This document shows, piece after piece, positions 22,756 through 32,394 of a stretch of DNA of 64,000 nt. Source of the DNA: Drosophila persimilis (lineage: Eukaryota > Arthropoda > Insecta > Diptera > Drosophilidae); contig NW_020825321.1 of the NCBI RefSeq assembly GCF_003286085.1, positions 1,798,001 through 1,862,000 on the forward strand, read 5' to 3'. Numbering within the stretch: position 1 is the first letter of the stretch; each line of letters begins with the position of its first letter. A model generated the notes under the pieces. The model did not search any database and was not told the DNA's origin. It saw only the letters and a program-made list of their open reading frames with translations. The translations under genes were made by a program, and so were the position numbers.

Positions 22756-22759
22756 CGTT

Positions 22760-23323
22760 CTAGCCCTTTGTTGGCTCCCTATACCCTATTTGGTGGTTCT
22801 TTGAGAGAATTACCCTGGTGGATGATATGGGCTTATGTTAGACCCCAAGTTAAAGTTTTCCGAACACATTTCTACCATGGTAAATAAGGCCATGGGCGTG
22901 CTAGGGTTTATAAAGAAGTGGTTAAAGGAATTTGACGACCCCTATATAACAAAGACTCTTTATACTACGCTTGTTCGTCCGATTTTAGAATACGGCTCCT
23001 GTCTATAGTGCCCTCAGTACAAAGTACACCAGGACCGTATAGAATCAGTACAGAAAAAATGTTTACTCTTTGCTCTGCGGGGCCTTAACTGGGATGCGGG
23101 TGTAACACTCCCATCTTACTCTAGTAGACTACACCAGGTAAACCTCTCATCCTTAGTTAGCCGTAGAAAAATGCTTGGTGTGATATTTATGCACAACTTG
23201 ATCAGGGGTGACATAGACAGAGATAGATATAGACATTATAATTCCCTCTACCATATTATATCCACCACTAATTCTCTTCCTCTTATTAAATTACTAATCC
23301 TTACACACCTTTCTGTTAATTAG
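22760..23323 (+). pseudogene. LINE ORF2, C-terminal part
   Basis: Resumes at the right CGTT duplication. Plus-strand frame: LLAPYTLFGGSLERI, MGLMLDPKLKFSEHI, TLYTTLVRPILEYGSCL, an in-frame TAG near 23006, then CPQYKVHQDRIESVQKKCL and the VNLSSLVSRRKMLGV block, ending at a stop at 23321-23323. These are the post-RT blocks of CR1/jockey-group ORF2 proteins. 23324-23616 is the 3' UTR, including a (GCGGCAT) short repeat near 23452-23475, and has no poly(A). Confidence 0.8.
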
Positions 23324-23616
23324 TAATTGTAGTGGTATTTGTATTTTGATTGCGTGCTTAGTTTCTTAGTAAGTTTAGTGCTAATTTTCCTCGAATGTTA
23401 GTCTAACAGCTATCTTTCTTGCATTTTCGCGTTCTGTTTGGCTACGCACCGTGCGGCATGCGGCATGCGGCAGCGCCCCTCGGTCGGTTGGGCGGGAGGA
23501 GGGCTGCGTTTTGCCTGGGATCCGCGCGTTACAGCCTTCTGCTGGTTTCACACTGGCTACTTGACGGTGCAGTAACTGCATCGCCTCTTGAAAGATGCAG
23601 TCATTGCATGTCAACG

Positions 23617-24008
23617 ACCAAGGGTGCTTGTTGCAATAGCAGATAATTGCAAAAATCAAGCAATAAAAAAAATCTTAAAGAATGATTTTTATATGGACGA
23701 CCTGATGACAGCTGCCGACTCGATACTGGATGCTAAAAAGCATGTAAAGGAAGTTACGCGGGAGTTTAATAAGGTTTGGTTTAACTTAAGAAAGTGGATG
23801 ACAAATATCCTAGAAATTATAGAAGGCGTTAGAGATGACCAAGAGAATAAAGTATTTGCCATTGAGGAGAATGAATCCGTCAAAACATTAGGACTCCAAT
23901 GGGAAATAGTTAAAGACGAGCTTAGGTTCGATTTCCATTATGAACCAATTAGGAAAAAATAAGAGGAGAATAGTATCATCTACCTTTGCCAAGATGTATG
24001 ACCCCTTA
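23617..24008 (+). pseudogene. BEL1 reverse transcriptase, palm (YMDD) part
   Basis: Begins at the right LINE target duplication. The frame reads AIADNCKNQAIKKIL, then NDFYMDDLMTAADS with the catalytic Asp pair, FNLRKWMTN, and VKTLGLQWEIVKDEL, the BEL/Pao RT C-terminal signature, with a TAA at about 23960. It runs into Transib at 24014, where ...MYDPLC is cut and the remainder (FFPVTLVGKLFIQKLW) resumes at 26149. Confidence 0.87.
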
Positions 24009-24013
24009 TGCTG

Positions 24014-26143
24014 CACTATGGTCCAGAAGTCGTTTTTTTTTTTTTGTCATAAAGTCTAGTTTTAAAGCTAAAGCCTTGAAATTTTGCACAATTATTTTGA
24101 GTATTTTTATAAAATTAAAGTTTTTTTTTTTTTTAAATTTGATCATCACCCCCCTTCCCGAGCATGCTATAGTCAGCAACTCAGATTTGTTTAACACAGA
24201 GCTGGAAATTAAAGCTTGAACTTTCAAATTTTGTATATTTTAATCTTATTATCACTTTTTTTTATGATATGATATTCTTTATGATATGTTCAAGACAAGT
24301 TCTAGAAAAGGGATCGAAGCATGTAATGGACTTACTCCAAATTTCAAAGCTCCAAGCTTTGGGGTAAAGGATTCAGAACTAAAAACTGTAATTTCCTATA
24401 CTATTGTCGAGGTGACCCCACATATTGGACAACATTGAGTAGATTTAGTTCCAGGTAATACGTTCCACACTTTTCCATCTATAAGTGTCATATGCATTTC
24501 ATGGGTAACTGCTATGTCAACATTCTCAACTAATTTATAAACAAACGGTTTAAGTGTGTTAATTTGAAAATCTAAATCTTTTTTTCCATAATTATGTGTG
24601 CAGTAGTTTCTTTTACTAGATCAATTTTTTGCGGTCTGTAAAATCTAATAGATTTGTCCAGATGTTCCGATGATAGGTGTCTGTAATTTGTATGGGTATA
24701 ACAGAAGTTACAAATAAAGAATGATCTAATATCTGACTGCCAGGAATTTCAGTTAAAAACTTCTGCTTGTATATACTATGACCCGCTGAGAGATTAAATC
24801 TGTAGCTGCAAATTAATTTGATTTCAGAAGCATCCGGGAACTGCTTGAAAACATCGGACTGCAATTTAATTATTCGATGTGCTGTATGATCCAAAAGATT
24901 TTGTAATGGCACTCGAGTATTAGTTTCCATTACTTCTATGCACTCGGGCCGGCACTGTAATTTAGCTTCCATTACTTTATTATAGCTAATATAAATGTCC
25001 CTGTTATGCATTTTATTTAAAAGCCTATTGTTTGTATACTGCTGTTTGTTGAGTGAATTTTCCAGGAGGTAAGCTAAAGCTTCATCTGATATAAGTGGAA
25101 TGGGCATTTGCAATTGAAGATGCTTTCTCGATTCAGTCGGGTAATCAGGTGTTCTAATTGTTTTTGTTAAAAAAAAACCACGTCGGTCTTACGTTCTTTC
25201 TTAGCAGAAACTACGCAGCATGCATAAGAAGATTCGTGTTATTATTATTATCATTTGCAAGATCAGACGCCAGTCTCCTTTTTAATCTTGTTCCTGCATT
25301 TGTATAATGTAATTTTGGACGTCCCATTTTATTTGGTGCCTTATAATTTGTATCAACAATAATTGTTATTTTTGAAGTCATCCGTTTAACATGGGTGGTC
25401 ATAAACCGTTTCATCATTTTGCTGCACTTCTGAAGGTTTCTTTTAATGAAGGATTCAAAATTACTGATTTTTTTTAATCTGTTTCTCTTTTTTTAATTTT
25501 CAAAATTATTGTTGTTTTTTTTACTGTAAATCCAATGTGAGACAGATTTTTTTGTCGATTGTCGTTGCGCCAAATATCGATGAGAACGCTATGCAAAAAC
25601 TCGAACTTTCTGAATATTAACAAGTTTAAAGAAAAGGGTCCAAAATGGGCCAAAGTTATTACGATCCAGCAAATTACAACATTTGTAGGTACAAGCTCAC
25701 ATAGTTAGTTTTTCTCAGCAGAACTTACATTTGTTCATTTGTTATATTCTACGAAACACAGGTGACGCAGTTAAATTTTCTACAAAAATACACATAAATT
25801 GGACATTACACAACACTTAAATCTTGGGACTACACATAAAATAACTATATACATTAGATACTACATAGCTTTATCTTCATTTTCCATTTTTAGCCGAATT
25901 TATTTGAGCAAATTCACTCGACCGCCACGTAAAAATGTAAACAAGTAATTTGGCGCCAACTTTTTTCCCACAATCAGCTGATTGATTGTTCACTTTCAAA
26001 AGCTCGCAAACGATAAATAATTTTTTTTTTTTAATTTTTAATGTTTATGATGAATTTACTTTGAGAATTTGAAAGAAAAAACGTGATCCATTCATAAAAA
26101 AGTTTGGACTTTATGCCAAAAAAAAAAGAATTCGACCATAGTT
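24014..26143 (-). mobile_element. Transib DNA transposon, internally deleted
   Basis: Terminal inverted repeats start CACTATGGTC (left) and AACTATGGTC (right, reverse complement). They continue imperfectly for about 45 bp through poly-T and a shared CATAAAGTC. The flanking 5-bp duplication is TGCTG (24009-24013) / AGCTG (26144-26148). CACWATG termini and a 5-bp duplication are characteristic of Transib, the transposon family related to RAG1. It interrupts BEL1 between RT and RNase H, and the host frame closes cleanly when it is removed. 25470-26100 and 24014-24270 show no coding sequence. Confidence 0.85.
24270..25470 (-). pseudogene. Transib transposase remnant (RAG1-like core), catalytically damaged
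   Basis: Minus-strand fragments run in order: an N-terminal KRNLQKC and GRPKLHYTNAGTRLKRR patch (about 25450-25211), SDEALAYLLENSLNKQQY and RDIYISYNKVMEAK (25090-24960), FNLSAGHSIYKQKF (about 24780), LIDGKVWNVLPGTKST with CCPICG (24490-24420), and LKFGVSPLHASIPFLE (about 24330-24290). By comparison with Transib proteins, the Asp expected before the S-G-H-S motif reads Asn, while the Asp of DGKV remains. The C-terminal third with the catalytic Glu is missing. Stops and frameshifts are present. The enzyme would have cut and pasted the element. Confidence 0.8.
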
Positions 26144-26148
26144 AGCTG

Positions 26149-26750
26149 GTTTTTTCCAGTGACACTTGTCGGAAAATTGTTTATTCAAAAACTTTGGCTT
26201 GCAGACAAAAATTGGGATGAAGAGTTATCAGAACAGGATACTCGGGAATGGAGTTCGTTTAAAGATAGTTTAACAGAGTTAGAGGGCATTCGGATACCAA
26301 GATGGCTAAATTCTCAGCACAATAAGCCGACGCCAATTCATGGGTTTTCCGATGCATCCGAAAAGGCGAAAAGGCTGCCGTAGTGTATGCTAAGCTAGAT
26401 AGTTCGACAATTATAATAGCCAGCAAGAGCAAAGTTAAACCGAAGAAGAATCGGAAAACTATTCCAAAATTTGAACTTTGTGAAGCACATCTTCTGGCAA
26501 AATTAATTCAACGGGTGAAAATAACCGTTGGAAGTAATGTAGAGTGTTAGTCCTGGAGTGATTCTGCTTTTAGTCTAGCCTGGATAAAGAATGGAGACAA
26601 TAAAGACAAGTTTATCAGGTGTCGGACTGACGAAGTAAATTAAATGGGGATATGTTAGAACAGAAGACAATCCAGCAGATGTAGCATCAAGGGGCATTAA
26701 TGCAGATAAGCTACAAGATTTTGAGATTTGGTGGGAAGGAAGGGCCTAAA
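26149..26750 (+). pseudogene. BEL1 RT end and RNase H
   Basis: The frame 26159-26383 continues FFPVTLVGKLFIQKLWLADKNW and reaches PIHGFSDASEKAK, the opening of BEL/Pao RNase H with its first Asp. The rest is scattered across frames: KLNRRRIG in one, a late EDNPADVASRGINADKL near 26660-26720. Many stops. It is heavily decayed compared with the gag. Confidence 0.78.
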
Positions 26751-27383
26751 TGGTTGGCGATCTCTAAGGAACATTGGCCAAAAGAGGAAATATTAAGAAA
26801 AGGAAAGGAGAAAATTAGTTGTTGGCACAACAATTGTAGTAGTTAAAAATAACATTTTTTATGAATTATAAAAATGTTCGTATATGCATAAGCTAGAAAG
26901 AGTCATTGCATGAGTATTGAGGTTTATTCAAATTAAAACCAAAAAGAAAAAATTTCCTCCATTTGTTACGGTGAAGGAGATTAAGAGCGCCAAAGTATTA
27001 CCAACAACAACAAGGTATCCAAGTCAGTTCCAAAATAGCTAGCCTAATTATTAAAAACTCCAACGCGGAATTTGAAGTTAAACATCCCTTGATTTTAAAT
27101 AAGTGTCTATTGACGTCTTTAATTATCAAGAATGCACATATAGAAATATTGCACGGTGGAATTAATCTGATGCGAAACTATATCCAACGAAAGTTTTGGA
27201 TATTTGGGCTATTTTGCTTAAAGAAAAATCTTAAAGAGCGTATCACCAGTGCTAGATATCGACAGAACACTGCACCCGTTTACAAATACAGGGGTAGACT
27301 TTGCCGGGCCTTACCATATCCTATGCTCGAAAAACCGGGGGCAGAAATCCTATAAGGGATATATTGCCGTATTCGTGTGTGTT
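26751..27383 (+). pseudogene. BEL1 integrase N-terminal part
   Basis: After ~270 bases of unreadable linker, AHIEILHGGINLMRNYIQRKFW (about 27140-27200) is the His-rich zinc-domain region. Then GVDFAGPYHILCS with SYKGYIAVFVCVC (about 27295-27385) is the start of the catalytic core with the first Asp. Coding ends abruptly where the BEL2 3' LTR starts (TGTAGTG at 27384), so BEL2 inserted into this gene. The second half of the integrase is not found in the window. Confidence 0.78.
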
Positions 27384-27687
27384 TGTAGTGGGGCGGATCG
27401 AAGCTCAACTCTCCTACAACGCAATTGATGTAGCCGTCATTAGAAATGAAAACCGTTGTGTTTCGTGGTATATATATAATTATGTGTGTGTATTTGGTTG
27501 GGGGGTCGCGCGGTAGATCGGCCGTCTGAAGCGGGGGTGAAATCGTAACTAACTAACTCTATGCCTTATGATGCTTTTGCTGCCGTGAGCGCCGTGTGGA
27601 TCGTGGATTGTGGATCCGAGCGCCCCTCCGAGCTCGCGAGAGCGAGTTGGCACAGTGCGCGGGAATTGTTTACTGCTGGCCTGAACA
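27384..27687 (-). repeat. BEL2 3' LTR
   Basis: 304 bp. In minus sense it starts TGTTCAGGCC and ends CCCCACTACA. It is homologous to the BEL3 LTR at 60999-61232 and, for its terminal ~93 bp, to the LTR stub repeated in the array (32914-33006 and equivalents). It is preceded, in sense, by a long purine run. It abuts broken BEL1 integrase on the left. Confidence 0.8.
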
Positions 27688-27690
27688 TCC

Positions 27691-27691
<1 letters not shown>

Positions 27692-27730
<39 letters not shown>
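27692..27730. repeat. 39-bp C homopolymer (G-run in BEL2 sense)
   Basis: An uninterrupted run of C on the plus strand. In BEL2 sense it is a G-run ending GGA immediately before the LTR TG, the position of the polypurine tract that primes plus-strand DNA synthesis. It translates as poly-Gly in the 324-codon minus frame. Length is likely unstable and error-prone in sequencing. Confidence 0.85.
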
Positions 27731-28319
27731 TTGCAGGATTGCAAAGTATAATGGGTTGGCCTATGGCTGGGCGTACGCCCCGGACCCGATTCATCCAAAA
27801 ACAACGCTCTGGACTTGACAAGGACGTCGACTCAGTGTCGCTCCACGGTCGGATAGGCGTGCGGATGCGCAAAACGGGGCTTGCTATTGAGGAATCTGTG
27901 GATGGCGCCGTGGGTCCTACGACGGGGCGGCTCGCGGGGAGACGAGTGTGTCGCTCGTCGTGAGCCGATTTAGATGGCGACGGTGCAGTCGCGGCTGATC
28001 GGGCTGGACGACGAGGGCGGCGTTTGGCATGGTTTGATTTAGATGGCGACGATGCTCCCGAGGCTGAGCGGGCTGGACGACGAGATGAAGGTACGTGGAG
28101 TAGCGTGTGGTGGTTCTTGCCGGAGTGTTGGTGAGCCAGGCAGTTCCCGCAATACTGGTTGATAAGGACAGCTCGGAGTCTCTCTTCGGGGCTCAGGAGA
28201 AGAAATTGGTGGAAGGTCCGTAGCGGATGGACTCCTTGGCAGATTCGGCAACGGTAGGAGCCAATTTCCCGAGCACGTCGGTTCTCCCTGGTGCGGTTGG
28301 CGCGGGGACGTGGGGCCAT
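27731..28319 (-). CDS. BEL2 3'-terminal ORF with Cys/His knuckle region
   Basis: The open frame spans 28523-27549; the most likely start is the Met at 28319 (MAPRPRANRTREN). Arg-rich N-terminus, then RCRICQGVHPLRTF, LSPEERLRAVLINQYCGNCL, AHQHSG and NHHTLLH. This is a C-x2-C / C-x2-C...HHTLLH arrangement like the knuckles of Pao Gag, but encoded as a separate small frame next to the 3' LTR. After ~100 residues it turns into Ser/Pro/Arg-rich low complexity and then the poly-Gly tract. It is probably an accessory nucleic-acid-binding protein of this BEL lineage; the function is unknown. Confidence 0.5.
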
Positions 28320-28658
28320 ATCTGGGTGCGGAGAACTAAGATGAAATAAAGGCGTCGAAGACACATTAGTAAGGATCTTGGAACGGGTAAGAGGCACATT
28401 TAAGACATTGGAAATTGCCGCCCCGTTACATAGTCTGGTGAGGCTATGTTGATCTAAGGACGGATTCACTTTCGAGTTCAGGCTTGAATTCGGACCGGAG
28501 CGTTGAGCTTTCATGCAGTGCATATTTTGGAAATATTTCCGTCGGTCAGGAGACCGTTCGAGAACTTCTGCGGAGGGAGCTGGAAGGAAATTGCTGTCGT
28601 AAAAAGACCCCGAGTCTTCTACCAGTGTGATAGGTCGTCTGGAAATTTGACTCGAGAA

Positions 28659-29692
28659 CTATGAGATTTGATTCATCACCTGAGGCACTGGACCTGTGAG
28701 TACCCAGCCGAAAATGATCTCCTGCCCGAGGAGAGAGCCACAGATGTTGGTCAGTGAGCCACTTAAATGAATGGACGGAAGGATATCTGCTCCAATCAGG
28801 ACATCTATTTGTGAACTCTCATAGAAGGTCGGATCCGCCCATGAGAGGTTCGGCAGGTCTCTCAAGAACCCTTGCGAGATCGGATGCGATGGAATATTCG
28901 CGGCCAATTCCGCAATAACGTAGGCCGGGCATTTAGTTGTAAGCCCGGCTTAGTCGGAGAACGGATGGAAAAACTGCAGAGCTTCTTTGACTGAGCGGAT
29001 ACGGCATTATTTAGGCCGGAGACCTGTGCCTGGATACGTTGGAATGGCAATTTGATCTTGTCCACAAGACGTTCTGCAATGAACGTCGCTTTTGAGCCAG
29101 AGTCGATCAGAGCGCGGGCGTGGAAAGTTTTTCCCAGGTGGCAAATATTAACGATGGCCGTGCCTAGGAGGACAGCACTCGTGCCGGAGGCGAAATACGA
29201 CTGAACGTTTGGCTGGGCTTTGGACGAACTTGGATTTTGTACGCTTGGTACTCGTAGATGTAGCTCGGGCCACGCTGAGGAATTTTGTGCCGTTGTGGAA
29301 ATCGCCTCGCTGGAGTTTGCTGGATTGCTACGGTGTAGAAGCGTATGGTGCCGGTCTCCACAAGTGATGCAATTGTGGGCGCTTTGGCATGCTCGTATCT
29401 GGTGGCCCCTTGCAAAGCAGTTCAAACAAAGCTGCTTTTGCTTAATGTAGTCGGAGCGATCGTCAGCGGGCATTTGAAGGAAGTAAGGGCATAAACGGAT
29501 TGGATGATAGTCTTTGGAGCAGAGATCACACGTGCTCCTCGTTTGATTCACTGTGGTCTCGAACGAGTGGGCACTCCTAGGATAAGGACTTCCTTGAGAC
29601 CGACACGGATTGCTTCTGGAATTGTCTGAAGTGCGTATTCTCGACCTGGAGTGGGCCTGAGTCTCTATGCCTGGATGGCCGTCCTCGGTCAC
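28659..29692 (-). pseudogene. BEL2 Gag C-terminus (zinc knuckles) and retropepsin
   Basis: Frame 29692-28862: Ser/Arg-rich start, then TCDLCSKDYHPIRLCPYFLQ, CLNCFARGHQIRAC and CITCGDRHHTLLH (three Cys/His units), followed by ARALIDSGSKATFIAERL, the D-S-G-S protease site. A frameshift near 28905 leads to 28907-28659 with SQIDVLIGADILPS and QEIIFGWVLTG, the end of protease and start of the RT linker. Nothing of RT follows. Frameshifts at 29700 and 28900 separate it from the capsid frame and the protease end. Confidence 0.82.
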
Positions 29693-29704
29693 TTCGAAAG
29701 AGAG

Positions 29705-30799
29705 TTACCGCTCCGCCAGGAACTTGTCCATGGTGTGGCAGGTGGGAATTTCGGACTTGTGCGTCACGGATTGCTCCCAAAGCTCTAAGGTCGTCTTTGG
29801 CAGCTTAGCGGAAATGAGGTACACTAAAACTCCGTCAGCGAAAACGCTGTCTGTGGAGACCTCGGAGTGGGTGAGTGTCGTGAGGCACTTGTGGACGGCC
29901 CTCTGGAGCTCTTTTAGCGCTGCTGCTGCCGCGGTACGGATTTGGGGCAGACTGAAAAGGATCTTCAGCTGGGCCTTAAGTATCAGCCTCTTGTTTTGGA
30001 AACGCTCACGGAGGGCGTTCCATGCGGACGAGAAACCCTCGTTCATAGGTGGAGCCTGCGCCACTATGTCGTGGGCTTCACCGCTTGTCTTTTTGTTGAG
30101 GTGGAACATTTTTTGCGCTGGAGCCAACCTTGGGTTTTCTATGTAGATGGTGGTGAACAGGTCTCGGAACGTGGGCCACTGCTGGTAGTCCCCACTGAAA
30201 ACTTCAGTGTCACATGGAGGGAGGCGGCAACCGCCGGAAGTCGGCACTTGAACGGCCAGTTGCGGCGTGTGAGGAACAGTCGGCGGCTCGAGCTGATCGT
30301 TCAGTTCGGCCAGGCATTGCGCGTAGACCGCGTAGCAGTCATCGTACATCCCCTGGACGTCAGCTACCCCCTCTGGATCTACTTCCGTTATCGCCTCCAC
30401 ACAGGCCTCGAACTCCGCGTCCACCTTCGCCCACAGGCTTCGGAGTTGATCTCGATGGACTGGGGAGAGCGAGCGGGTTGGTGTGCTAGCATCAGGAGCG
30501 CTGAGCTTCTGGTCGAAGCGTGTCAGTCTGCTTGCAGCCAAGGCAAACTTAGACCGTGCGGAACTAGCGGCCGATTGGGCCATAGTGCTCGGAACCGTGC
30601 GAGGGACTCCCGAGGGGAGCAACAAGGCCTCGAAGGCATGTGGTGCGTGAGCCCTGGACGTGGTCGGACCTCGCTGAGCTGGGGCCGGACGGGAAGATGT
30701 GGGCGTAGTAACTGAGCCGTTGGAGCTGGGTGGATGGGTCAAACTCAGCGAACTCACCTGCTTAAACTTCTTGCGAGATTTCTTCTCACCAGTGCGCAT
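29705..30799 (-). CDS. BEL2 Gag, matrix/capsid part
   Basis: A 364-codon frame from the ATG at 30797-30799. Residues 1-80 are Ser/Pro/Arg-rich. About 80-150 is acidic and probably helical (LWAKVDAEFEACVEAI). At ~190 comes RLPPCDTEVFSGDYQQWPTF, the BEL/Pao capsid (DUF1759) opening, and ...LVYLISAKLPKTTLELWE is conserved near the end. It stops at 29705, just before the zinc-knuckle frame; the family usually has these joined, so a frameshift is likely at ~29700. The start is supported by the leader and primer-binding site upstream. Confidence 0.85.
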   Translation of the reverse strand: MRTGEKKSRKKFKQVSSLSLTHPPSSNGSVTTPTSSRPAPAQRGPTTSRAHAPHAFEALLLPSGVPRTVPSTMAQSAASSARSKFALAASRLTRFDQKLSAPDASTPTRSLSPVHRDQLRSLWAKVDAEFEACVEAITEVDPEGVADVQGMYDDCYAVYAQCLAELNDQLEPPTVPHTPQLAVQVPTSGGCRLPPCDTEVFSGDYQQWPTFRDLFTTIYIENPRLAPAQKMFHLNKKTSGEAHDIVAQAPPMNEGFSSAWNALRERFQNKRLILKAQLKILFSLPQIRTAAAAALKELQRAVHKCLTTLTHSEVSTDSVFADGVLVYLISAKLPKTTLELWEQSVTHKSEIPTCHTMDKFLAER

Positions 30800-31332
30800 G
30801 GTTGATGGCTGATGGATTTGCGATAACGCGTATTAGAGTCGCAAAGGTAGGTGAGCGGAAATGGCGACGTGGAAGTTCAGAACTATGAACCGTGGATATG
30901 TGGTTTTGGTGGAATTTATTGCGAGTATTGAAATTATGGAAATAGTACACCGTGGCCGGAATATATAGATATAAATACTACGATCAACAAACAAATGTCC
31001 AACCAAGAACAAAAATTGAGGATGGACGATAATATTGAGGCACGAGGTACCAATATACCAATATACCAATGTATAGAGTCGGTTGAAAACAATATAATCT
31101 CGAAATGCAGGGTAGCGCGTCACTTGGCGTTCAGTTACGGTCAAGCGCGGCACCGAAAAATATTCTCCCAACAACAAAAACGCAAGCAAACGGTGGAGAA
31201 GCGAAAGCGAAAAGAAAAACGAAAAGAATGCACCGCTGCTGCTGCTTGTATGTGTGTATGCATGGCTGTAAGTGCTATGTACCGCGGCTTTATATACAAT
31301 ATGTATATTATATAGATGTACAAGAATATGCT
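30800..31332 (-). other. BEL2 leader, single-copy part
   Basis: Untranslated sequence between gag and the array edge. It continues, in minus sense, from the leader portion inside unit 1. BEL3 shares ATATG followed by TAATTTAAAATGCG across this boundary, showing that the left edge of unit 1 is ordinary BEL leader. No other signal was seen. Confidence 0.55.
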
Positions 31333-31410
31333 AATTTAAAATGCGTACGTATAAATATGTAAGATAAATACATACATATGTATGTATGTTCCGTATGTAT
31401 GGATCGTTAT

Positions 31411-32394
31411 TATACCCGATACTCAAAATGAGTATTGGGGTATATTAGATTTGTGGTAAAAGTGGATGTGTGTAACGTCCAGAAGGAATCGTTTCCGACC
31501 CCATAAAGTATATATATTCTTGATCAGCATCAATAGACGAGTCGATTGAGCCATGTCTGTCTATCCGTCTGTCCGTCTGTCCGTCCGTCCGTCTGGCCGT
31601 CCCCTTCAGCGCCTAGTGCTCAAAGACTATAAGAGCTAGAGCAACGATGTTTTGGATCCAGACTTCTATGATATGTCACTGCTACAAGTATATTTCAAAG
31701 CTTTCCCCCGCCCACTTCCGCCCCCACAAAGGGCGAAAATCGTATAATTATTATAGCCAGAATCAAGAAAAAAATTTAATTCTTTCTCGCTCTGTCTCTC
31801 TCTAACACACATGTTTCATGGTCGGTTTTGCCAATTGCAAAATATGAGTTCAAGGATCTCAGAACCCATAAGAGCTAGAGCAACCAAATTTGGTATCCTC
31901 ACTCCTGTGATATCGGACCTTGACCGTTTTTTGCCAAAATTTCGCCATACCCCCCTCCGCCACCGCAAAGGACGAAAATCTAGGGCATCCACAAACCTCA
32001 GAGACTATTAACGCTAGAGTAACCAAATTTGGTATCCGCACTCCAGTTAGATTTCACTGAAAAACGTATATCTCAAAATTTCGCCCCTTCCGCCCCTTTG
32101 TGCCCCTTTCGCCCCCACAAAGGACGAAAATCTGTTGCATCCACAATATTGCAGATTCGAGAAAACTAAAAACGCAGAATCATAGATAACGACCATATAT
32201 ATCAGATTGCTGAATCTGGATTAGATCAGATAATTTTTATAGCCAAAAGGAACAAATAACACACTCTGACTGATATTCCGTCTCTCGTGTCGTTTAATAT
32301 TAGCGGCGTCTGCCGGAGGAAAGCCATACTGACTTAGTATCGGGTATAACTGTAGAGTTGCGGTGTCCGCAGCAACTCACAACGTTCCCCCTCA
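31411..32394 (+). mobile_element. Non-autonomous Helentron, copy d (array unit 1)
   Basis: Starts TATACCCGATACTCAAAATG with the palindrome TACTCAAAATGAGTA. It carries a GTCTGTCC/GTCC microsatellite at about 31556-31603 and the 3' hairpin GAGTTGC...GCAACTC near 32355-32378, and ends CCCCCTCA. It is inserted into BEL leader: the BEL3 leader lacks it at about 61771, giving a natural empty site. Orientation is opposite to copies a-c. It is slightly shorter than copies b and c. Confidence 0.88.

Larger units (their letters stand above)
8087..23616 (+). mobile_element. CR1-like non-LTR retrotransposon (LINE) inserted in BEL1 RT, itself split by gypsy-A
   Basis: The LINE is bounded by near-identical ACCAGGGTG (8078-8086) and ACCAAGGGTG (23617-23626), a probable target duplication with one indel; the BEL1 RT frame reads through when these are overlaid. 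It has ORF1 with a PHD-like finger, ORF2 with endonuclease and RT, and a 3' UTR without a poly(A) tail, as in CR1-clade elements. Gypsy-A occupies 11329-22755 inside it. The LINE-specific sequence sums to about 4.1 kb. 8087-8391 is its 5' UTR. Confidence 0.8.
3899..27383 (+). mobile_element. BEL1: old BEL/Pao retrotransposon, split by later insertions
   Basis: Plus-strand remnants occur in canonical order: gag (4382-5888), protease (7031-7440), RT (7610-8086, resuming 23617-24008), RNase H (26149-26750) and integrase (about 27020-27383). The reading frame resumes across the LINE and Transib insertion seams, showing that one element was interrupted rather than several fragments being adjacent. 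It ends inside the integrase DFAGP region at 27383, where the 3' LTR of BEL2 begins. Its own 3' LTR is not seen and its 5' LTR is not delineated. Stops and frameshifts in nearly every domain mark it as old. Confidence 0.85.

Noticed and set aside
30214-30715. Plus-strand frames of up to 257 codons over 29.9-30.7 kb
   Set aside because: They are opposite the BEL2 gag capsid frame, which has recognisable DUF1759 motifs.
31811-32011. A 66-codon plus-strand frame recurring every ~4.9 kb
   Set aside because: It lies within the non-coding Helentron, and the substitutions between units are not biased to silent sites.
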